A DNA stretch of 6,208 bases from contig JAGUXG010000136.1 of the NCBI GenBank assembly GCA_020061965.1, forward strand, positions 1 through 6,208, written 5' to 3'. The stretch comes from a bacterium (GTDB taxonomy: Bacteria > UBA9089 > UBA9088 > JAGUXG01). Shown here piece after piece: positions 1-4,907 of the stretch (position 1 is its first letter; every line of letters begins with the position of its first letter). The notes under the pieces are model-generated. The model made no database searches, had not been told where the DNA came from, and was given only the letters and a program-made list of their open reading frames with translations. A program made the translations under genes and the position numbers.

Positions 1-97
1 ATTAAGTATTGAAATATTTGATCTTACTTTCAGAAATAGGTTGCATATATTTATATATCGGCTTATTTTGTATAAACCTTAAATATTTTTTTCAAAA

Positions 98-112
98 GTC
101 AAAAAAATTGAC
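98..112. repeat. Short inverted repeat GTCAA-A5-TTGAC over the -35
   Basis: Perfect 5-bp arms GTCAA (98-102) and TTGAC (108-112) are separated by five A residues. The right arm overlaps the -35 hexamer of the promoter at 108-137, which is where a repressor site could sit. The arms are short and the surroundings A-rich, so chance is possible. No known operator family is recognised. Confidence 0.35.
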
Positions 113-137
113 AAAAAAATAGTGAATTTGGTATAGT
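108..137 (+). promoter_or_regulatory. Sigma-70 type promoter upstream of intI
   Basis: A perfect -35 hexamer TTGACA (108-113) is followed after 18 bp by TATAGT (132-137), a 5/6 match to the -10 consensus. The bases TG-g directly before it (129-131) make an extended -10. Expected transcription start is near 143-145, inside the left arm of the hairpin at 140-176. The promoter points at the intI pseudogene, and with no terminator seen before it could also serve ruvB-uvrB. The hexamer match is seen directly; promoter use is inferred. Confidence 0.6.
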
Positions 138-139
138 TC

Positions 140-176
140 TTTCTGGTTATCATTACTTTTTAATGATATACAGAAA
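140..176. repeat. Imperfect hairpin at the predicted transcription start
   Basis: Left arm 140-155 and right arm 161-176 pair around a 5-nt loop CTTTT. The inner 8 bp are perfect (TATCATTA / TAATGATA), then a two-base mismatch, then six further pairs (TTTCTG / CAGAAA). It starts just after the -10 box. It is AT-rich and has no following T tract, so it does not look like an intrinsic terminator. A dyad operator, or a structure at the 5' end of the transcript, fits better. It lacks the spaced R/L boxes of an attC site. Confidence 0.5.
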
Positions 177-286
177 ACAGGATAATACCGAATGATTAAT
201 ATACCAATGGAGATATTGAGCCACTATAGTTCAATACTGGCGAAAAAATTGATACCTGTTTCTTATCATAATTAGAGGCAGAAATT

Positions 287-1334
287 ATGCCGTGTTCATC
301 AGCGACAAGGACGATTTCAGCGCCACCACAGTTACAGGTTCATAGAGAATTGGGGATAGAAAAGGAGTCAGTCGCAGTTCAATGGAAGAAGGTTCACACG
401 GATTTGTCTGATGAGATAAAAGTAAGACACTATTCTCCAAAGAGATTAAAGGTATATGGTATGTGGGCAAAAAAATTCCAGTCATTTACTCAAAACAAAT
501 CGCCAATGCTACTCTCTTCTGATAATACCCAAAAATTTCTCAAACATCTTGCTGTCAAGGTGAATGTCCCTGTCTCTACGCAGAATCAGGCATTTAATGC
601 GCTTTTCTCTTCAGGCATATTTTAAAAAAGGATTTTGGTGAACATCGGGATAATGTCAGGGCCAAAAGAAGACCTCATATACCGACTGTTTTATCGAGAG
701 ATGAAATAGAGGTAATTCTTGCACAGCTTTCATATTCTTATAACCTGGTGGTGAAGCTTTTGTATGGCTGTGGCTTGCGATTGTTTGAATGCCTTAATCT
801 GCGTATTCACAATTTCAATTTTGATGCAGGTTTTTGACAGTACATGATGGCAAAGGCCAAAAAGATAGAACCGTTCCCTTGCCACAAACAATTGTGCCGG
901 AATTAACGGTTCACCTCGAAAAGGTGCAGGTCTTGCACCAAAAGAACATCAAGGCGAAGTACGCGGGTACATTTATGTTTGGCTTGCTTGAAGAGAAGTA
1001 TAGGAATTGTGGAAAGGAATTTATATGGCAGTGGTTCTTTCCAACAAAGATATTGAGATCTGTTCCCGATTCAAATGAACCCAGGAGATACCATCTCCAT
1101 GAGACTCATGTGCAGAAGGCGATTAAAAAGGCAGTCAGAAAGGCGAAGATTATGAAGCGAGTTTCAGCCTATACCTTTAGACATAGCTTCGCCACCCATC
1201 TTTTGCAGGCCAATTACGATATCCGTACTATTCAGGAGTTGTTGGGTCATAGTGATGTCCGGACAACTATGATCTGCACCCATACGATTAAAAGCCTGAC
1301 TGTCAAAGAGGCTAAAAGTCCACTTGATTTTTAA
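287..1334 (+). pseudogene. intI: Integron integrase (IntI-type tyrosine recombinase), frameshifted and catalytically disarmed
   Basis: Integron integrases recombine attC cassettes into attI. This copy is broken into three frames. The N-terminal SAM-like DNA-binding part (287 to about 604; motifs VRHYSPKRLKVY and STQNQAFNAL) continues in another frame from about 604/613 (FRHILKKDFG to GCGLRLFECLNLR, about 613-831), then in a third from 834 ([17 protein letters not shown] to KSPLDF, stop 1332-1334). Both shifts are net -1: about 4 nt missing near 605-612 and 1 nt near 831-834. The integron-specific insert is present ([18 protein letters not shown]), separating it from Xer and phage integrases. 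Box I Arg (778-780), the K of DGKG (852-854), box II Arg (1179-1181) and the GH of LLGH (1248-1250) remain. The box II His is Tyr (YTFRH, 1170-1172) and the nucleophilic Tyr is Cys (MICTH, 1275-1277). Summed pieces approach a normal length of about 350 codons. Single-base sequencing errors could explain the shifts but hardly both active-site changes. Confidence 0.9.
1314..1334 (+). repeat. Copy 1 of a short direct repeat (3' tail of intI)
   Basis: The last codons of the integrase, including TCCACTTGATTTTTAA, recur almost unchanged at 4869-4888, just outside the IS remnant. The two copies differ by one substitution and one T in a homopolymer. Exact identity is only 13 nt, so chance similarity in AT-rich DNA cannot be excluded. 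Confidence 0.35.
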
Positions 1335-1343
1335 TTATCAAAT

Positions 1344-2333
1344 ATGCGGATAACATCACCAGTTCAGATAGAGGAAGAGAAAGAGGTAGAGATAAGCCTT
1401 AGACCAAAGGAGTTTTCTGAGTTCATTGGTCAGGAAAGGCTTGTTGAAAACCTTAAAGTCTTTATTTGTGCAGCAAAGTGGAGGAAGGAGTCTTTGGACC
1501 ATATTCTCCTTTCAGGGCCACCGGGTCTTGGCAAAACAACATTGGCTGGGATTGTGGCTGCAGAGATGGGAACACCGCTCACCGTAACATCTGGACCAAT
1601 ATTAGAGCGGCCAGGGGATATTGCTGCAATTTTGACTAACCTTAAGCCATTTTCTGTCCTATTCATTGATGAGATACATAGATTGAACCGAACAGTTGAA
1701 GAGTTGCTTTATTCAGCAATGGAAGACTTTAAGTTAGATATCCTTCTTGGAAAAGGCCCATCTGCCAGAACCCTTCAGATAGAGCTTCCAAAGTTTACCA
1801 TTATTGGAGCTACAACAAGGGCAGGTCTTCTCACATCACCCCTTAGAAACAGGTTTGGCATATCCTCTGTGGTCAGATTTTATAAGGAGGAGGAGATTGG
1901 CTCGATAATTACCCGCTCCGCCAGGATTCTTGGTGTTGAAATAGAGGAAGGTATCCCAGCCCTTATAGCTAAAAGGTCAAGGGGAACACCAAGGGTGGCT
2001 AACAGGCTTCTTAGAAGGATACGAGACTTTGCCCAGGTTGAAGGCTCAGGCAGAATAACCAACCAGATTACAGAAGATGCCTTCTTTAGATTAGAGGTGG
2101 ATGAGTATGGGCTTGACCCAACGGACAGGAGAATCCTCGATATCTTGGTGAGCAGATTTGAAGGAAGACCTGTTGGCATAAAGACCTTATCTGTCAGCCT
2201 CCATGAGGAAGATAGAACAATTGAAGAGGTCTATGAGCCATACCTCTTAGAGATTGGCTTTATTGAAAGAACCCCTCAGGGAAGAAAGGCAACTGACCTG
2301 GCCAAAAAACACTTAGAGAATATTAAGAGATGA
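1344..2333 (+). CDS. ruvB: Holliday junction branch migration ATPase RuvB
   Basis: RuvB is the hexameric AAA+ motor that, with RuvA, pumps DNA through Holliday junctions; RuvC then resolves them. The 329-residue protein is near the usual length of about 335 and looks complete. Visible motifs are Walker A GPPGLGKTT (58-66), Walker B LFIDEIH (106-112), sensor 1 GATTRAG (155-161), the arginine finger in LRNRFG (R170), sensor 2 RGTPR (213-217) and a C-terminal winged-helix domain (from about 255, with EPYLLEIGFIERTPQGR). The ATG is the only start between the in-frame stop of intI at 1332 and the conserved RITSP segment, so the start is firm. No Shine-Dalgarno sequence precedes it: the 9-base gap and the preceding 20 bases are T/A-rich. 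Translation may depend on coupling to the integrase C-terminal frame, or be leaderless (inference). It abuts uvrB directly. ruvA and ruvC are not in the window. Confidence 0.97.
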   Translation: MRITSPVQIEEEKEVEISLRPKEFSEFIGQERLVENLKVFICAAKWRKESLDHILLSGPPGLGKTTLAGIVAAEMGTPLTVTSGPILERPGDIAAILTNLKPFSVLFIDEIHRLNRTVEELLYSAMEDFKLDILLGKGPSARTLQIELPKFTIIGATTRAGLLTSPLRNRFGISSVVRFYKEEEIGSIITRSARILGVEIEEGIPALIAKRSRGTPRVANRLLRRIRDFAQVEGSGRITNQITEDAFFRLEVDEYGLDPTDRRILDILVSRFEGRPVGIKTLSVSLHEEDRTIEEVYEPYLLEIGFIERTPQGRKATDLAKKHLENIKR

Positions 2334-4289
2334 ATGAACTTCAAACTAAACACTACCTTCAAACCTAAAGGCGACCAGCCAATCGCGATAGCTCAATTGG
2401 TAAATGGTTTGAGAAAGGGCTATACTGACCAAGTCTTACTTGGAGTGACAGGCTCTGGTAAGACATTCACCATAGCCAATGTGATTGAGCAGATAAATAA
2501 GCCGACATTAGTCATCTCCCATAACAAGACCCTGGCAGCCCAGTTGTATTCAGAGCTATCTGACCTGTTCCCTGAAAATGCTGTCTGCTACTTTGTCAGC
2601 TTCTATGACTATTACCAACCAGAGGCATATCTTCCTCAGACAGACACATACATTGAGAAGGACTGTGACATAAACAAGGAGATAGATAGATTGCGATTAG
2701 AGGCAACATCTGCTTTGATGACCAGAAAAGATGTTATTGTTGTCGCCTCTGTCTCTTGTATCTACAGCCTTGGCTCGCCTGAGGACTGGCAAAGTAGCAT
2801 CATCACCCTGAATACATCTACTGAGATAGATAGAGATGGGTTTCTGTATGAACTGATAAGATTGCAGTATTTGAGAGATGATTTAGAGCTACAAAGGGGT
2901 GAGTTCAGGGTAAGGGGTGATACAATTGAGGTCTTTCCTTCACATACAGACAAGCCCATCAGGATAGAGTTATTCGGAGATAAGATAGAGAAGATGGCTA
3001 CAGTTGATCCGATAACTAAGGATAAGACTCCCGTTGATAGATTTATCCTCTTTCCAGTCAAGCATTTTATCACATCCGCAGCAAGGTTGAGGGCTGCCTT
3101 GGTCAGCATAGAGGAAGAGTTGATAGAGAGGGAAAAGTGGTTCAAAGATGCTGGAAAACTCATAGAGGCACAAAGGATAGGTGAAAGGACAAGGCTTGAC
3201 TTGGAGATGCTTCAGGCAACAGGATACTGCCATGGCATAGAAAACTACTCAAAGCACTTATCACAAAGGCAGGCAGGAGAGAGACCTATCACCTTGATAG
3301 ACTATTTTTCAGAGGATTTTTTAATGGTGATAGATGAATCCCATGTGAGTGTCCCTCAGATAAACTCCATGTATGAAGGGGATAAGGCAAGAAAAAAATC
3401 CCTTATTGACTATGGCTTTAGATTGCCATCTGCTTATGACAATAGACCCTTAAAACAAGAAGAATTCTGGGCACTTAGCCCGCAAAGGATCTATCTCTCA
3501 GCCACACCTGCCGAATATGAGACAAAGAAGAGCCAGCAAATAGTAGAGCAGATTATTCGTCCAACAGGCCTTGTAGACCCAGAGATAGAGGTAAGAAAGC
3601 AAGAAGGACAGATTCCAGATTTGAAGAATGAGATACGACAGAGAGCAGAGAGGAAAGAAAGAACATTAGTTATAACCCTGACCAAAAGGATGGCTGAGGA
3701 TCTGGCAGATTATCTTTCTAAAGAAGGCTTGGTTGTTCGCTATCTACATTCAGAGATAGATGCCCTGAAAAGGGTTGAGATATTGAGGGATTTGAGGCTC
3801 GGTCTATTTGATTGTCTGGTCGGGATAAACCTGCTCAGAGAGGGATTGGATCTTCCAGAGGTCTCCCTTGTTGTAATATTGGATGCAGACAAGGAAGGAT
3901 TCTTACGTTCTCAAGCCTCTCTTATTCAGGTCTTTGGCAGGTGTGCCAGACATATCTCAGGCAAGGTGATAATGTATGCAGATAGAATGACTGGTTCTAT
4001 GAAAAGGGCTATTGAAGAGACAGGAAGAAGAAGGAAGATTCAGCAGGAGTATAACCGGCTTTACGGAATAACCCCGAAGTCTATAGAAAAACAAGTGACA
4101 GAATATCTCCCTGTTCTAAAGGTGCAAGAGCCAAGGATAGAGTATAAGATCACAGGTGATCCCTTTGATGCCATAGAAGAGCTTGAAGAGGAGATGAAGA
4201 AGGCAGCAGACAACTTAGAGTATGAACGGGCAGCCTATATCAGGGATGAGCTATTTAGATTGAAGAAGGGTTTGAAGAAGAGAGTTTAA
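2334..4289 (+). CDS. uvrB: Excinuclease ABC subunit B (UvrB)
   Basis: UvrB is the damage-verifying helicase-like subunit of bacterial nucleotide excision repair. It is loaded by UvrA and recruits UvrC for the incisions. At 651 residues it is close to the family norm (about 660-670). Visible parts are the N-terminal FKPKGDQP, Walker A GVTGSGKT (37-44), the tyrosine-rich beta-hairpin that clamps DNA (about 90-110, YDYYQPEAYLPQTDTYIEKD), the DESH Walker B box (334-337), LSATPAEYE (388-396), motif V INLLREGLDLPE (498-509) and motif VI (532-539). The C-terminal UVR domain (about 611-646), which contacts UvrC, is complete. Motif VI reads QVFGRCAR instead of the usual QTIGRAAR, and the preceding ERSLIQ reads QASLIQ; the motif VI arginines are kept. 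The ATG follows the ruvB TGA with no gap, so the pair is probably co-transcribed and translationally coupled. No terminator hairpin is evident after its stop. Confidence 0.97.
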   Translation: MNFKLNTTFKPKGDQPIAIAQLVNGLRKGYTDQVLLGVTGSGKTFTIANVIEQINKPTLVISHNKTLAAQLYSELSDLFPENAVCYFVSFYDYYQPEAYLPQTDTYIEKDCDINKEIDRLRLEATSALMTRKDVIVVASVSCIYSLGSPEDWQSSIITLNTSTEIDRDGFLYELIRLQYLRDDLELQRGEFRVRGDTIEVFPSHTDKPIRIELFGDKIEKMATVDPITKDKTPVDRFILFPVKHFITSAARLRAALVSIEEELIEREKWFKDAGKLIEAQRIGERTRLDLEMLQATGYCHGIENYSKHLSQRQAGERPITLIDYFSEDFLMVIDESHVSVPQINSMYEGDKARKKSLIDYGFRLPSAYDNRPLKQEEFWALSPQRIYLSATPAEYETKKSQQIVEQIIRPTGLVDPEIEVRKQEGQIPDLKNEIRQRAERKERTLVITLTKRMAEDLADYLSKEGLVVRYLHSEIDALKRVEILRDLRLGLFDCLVGINLLREGLDLPEVSLVVILDADKEGFLRSQASLIQVFGRCARHISGKVIMYADRMTGSMKRAIEETGRRRKIQQEYNRLYGITPKSIEKQVTEYLPVLKVQEPRIEYKITGDPFDAIEELEEEMKKAADNLEYERAAYIRDELFRLKKGLKKRV

Positions 4290-4291
4290 GT

Positions 4292-4317
4292 GTTACAATG
4301 GCCCTTTGATAAGTTGA
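4292..4317 (+). repeat. Putative left terminal inverted repeat of the IS remnant
   Basis: The segment TGGCCCTTTGATAAGTTGA (4299-4317) aligns with the reverse complement of 4846-4862, TGACCTTTATAGGTTGA, with 15 identities, two mismatches and two single-base gaps. The outer bases GTTA-CA resemble GGTA-AG at the other end. The match was made by eye and the ends are uncertain. Confidence 0.45.
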
Positions 4318-4342
4318 CAAGTTGTTTAAAATATGCTATCCT
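4314..4342 (+). promoter_or_regulatory. Promoter of the IS transposase
   Basis: A perfect TTGACA (4314-4319) is followed after 17 bp by TATCCT (4337-4342, 4/6 to consensus). TG at 4334-4335 gives an extended -10. It lies inside the element, overlapping the inner edge of the left inverted repeat, and points at the broken transposase. It could now give transcription toward the FG-GAP gene; that is inference. Confidence 0.5.
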
Positions 4343-4359
4343 ATTCCCATCTCATAAGC

Positions 4360-4366
4360 AGGAGGT
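4360..4366 (+). promoter_or_regulatory. Strong Shine-Dalgarno site of the transposase
   Basis: AGGAGGT lies 10 bases before the ATG at 4377. It fixes the original transposase start, which is shifted out of frame by one missing G immediately after that ATG. Confidence 0.6.
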
Positions 4367-4376
4367 GGCAAATAGG

Positions 4377-4844
4377 ATGGCAAGCGTGGTAGAAAACCAA
4401 GCCATATTGATGTTTATTGCCCCAATCCAAATTGCTCTACCTATAGAAAGATAGGGTTGGGTAATTTAGTAATGGTACTTACAAAACTAAGAGTGGTCGA
4501 ATTCGTAAATTTATATGTCGGGGATGTTCAACCAGGAGAAGATTAGTACTTCATTGGTTGAAAGACAAAACCTTTCCCTTCGACATGACAATCGAAGGCT
4601 AACTCGTAAGACCATTGCCTTTTCTAAGAAGAATGAAGACCTTTAAAACCAGATGGATCTTTATAAGGCTTATTCAAACTTCTGCAAGGTGCATCATTCA
4701 CTCTTTGAAAAGATTAACGAGGTAGTCCATGGCAAGGTGAAACGTAAATGAAGAAAGAAAACTCCAGCCATGTCTTATGGTATTACAGATCATGTTTGGT
4801 CAATGCGTGAGTTAATGAGTTATAAAGTATCAGTTCCAACATAA
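4377..4844 (+). pseudogene. IS1-like DDE transposase, core deleted and frameshifted
   Basis: After the ATG one base is missing, then the frame reads GKRGRKPSHIDVYCPNPNC (from 4379), the first half of the N-terminal zinc ribbon. A second 1-nt loss near 4463-4468 moves to SNGTYKTKSGRIRKFICRGC (4468-4527), the second Cys pair. The reading then jumps, near 4528-4536, to ISTSLVERQNLSLRHDN (4542-4592), which in full-length relatives lies close to the C-terminus and holds the last acidic residue of the DDE triad. The rest follows in that frame: RRLTRKTIAFSKK, LYKAYSNFCKVHHSL, KKTPAM and ITDHVWSMRELMSYKV, with internal stops TAA at 4644 and TGA at 4749, ending at TAA 4842. Roughly 200 residues of helix-turn-helix and catalytic domain are gone, judged from my recollection of relatives. 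The IS1-like family assignment rests on these conserved end motifs. Confidence 0.8.
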
Positions 4845-4845
4845 A

Positions 4846-4868
4846 TCAACCTATAAAGGTCACTTACC
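4846..4868 (-). repeat. Putative right terminal inverted repeat of the IS remnant
   Basis: Its reverse complement begins GGTAAGTGACCTTTATAGG and pairs imperfectly with the left end at 4292-4317. It starts directly after the transposase stop, as expected for a compact IS. The outer boundary is uncertain by a few bases. Confidence 0.45.
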
Positions 4869-4888
4869 AAAATTCCACTTGATTTTAA
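4869..4888 (+). repeat. Copy 2 of the short direct repeat, adjacent to the IS end
   Basis: Includes TCCACTTGATTTTAA, nearly the same as the tail of intI at 1314-1334. Read in frame it gives K-I-P-L-D-F-K, against the integrase tail K-S-P-L-D-F-stop. It begins at the base after the inferred right IS end. It may be a scrap of a second integrase tail or a chance match. Confidence 0.3.
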
Positions 4889-4896
4889 GCAATTTC

Positions 4897-4900
4897 GGAG
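4897..4900 (+). promoter_or_regulatory. Shine-Dalgarno site deciding the GTG start of the FG-GAP gene
   Basis: GGAG lies 7 bases before GTG 4908. The other candidate start, ATG 4941, has no such site in front of it. This favours GTG even though the signal peptide core lies after the ATG. Confidence 0.5.
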
Positions 4901-4907
4901 AAATATC

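Larger units (their letters stand above)
1..286. other. AT-rich non-coding leader upstream of the integrase pseudogene
   Basis: I see no supportable gene on either strand here; all frames are interrupted often. The stretch is rich in A and T runs and holds the promoter, the small inverted repeat and the hairpin listed separately. In most integrons the attI site and cassettes lie on this side of intI. I looked for the GTTRRRY core on both strands and found no match, so no attI or attC is annotated. A weak purine stretch (AGAGG, about 274-278) precedes the integrase ATG by roughly 8 bases. Confidence 0.6.
4292..4868 (+). mobile_element. Internally deleted IS1-like insertion sequence remnant
   Basis: The element begins just after the uvrB stop and ends about 40 bases before the FG-GAP gene. 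It holds a promoter, a strong Shine-Dalgarno site, a decayed transposase lacking its catalytic core, and degenerate terminal inverted repeats. The boundaries are set by those repeats and are approximate. I found no matching target-site duplication: the left flank (GTTTAAGT) and right flank (AAAATTCC) do not agree. It cannot code a working transposase. Whether it could still be moved in trans is unknown, and the degenerate ends argue against it. Confidence 0.65.

Noticed and set aside
132..240. Repeated TATAGTTC (132-139 and 225-232), each followed by CTGG a few bases later
   Set aside because: Only 8 bases are exact, in AT-rich DNA. The second copy has no -35 at a workable distance, so neither a second promoter nor a binding-site array can be supported.
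255..272. Possible LexA box starting at CTGT (about 257)
   Set aside because: The right half reads ATAA instead of ACAG after eight bases, so the SOS operator consensus is not met.
1..286. attI or attC recombination site next to the integrase
   Set aside because: No GTTRRRY or RYYYAAC core was found on either strand by reading; the nearest, GTTGCAT at about 40-46, breaks the pattern. The hairpin at 140-176 lacks attC box spacing.
639..835. Separate small genes from each integrase fragment
   Set aside because: The three reading frames join into one continuous integrase with the conserved family motifs in order; the fragments are parts of a broken gene.
2762..3233. Minus-strand open frames opposite uvrB, and others opposite ruvB and intI
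   Set aside because: They are antisense shadows of well-recognised genes, with no ribosome site or recognisable motifs.
4578..4597. Inverted repeat CTTCGA-n8-TCGAAG, possible terminator or operator
   Set aside because: It lies inside conserved transposase codons (LRHDNRR), has no T tract, and is explained by coding sequence.
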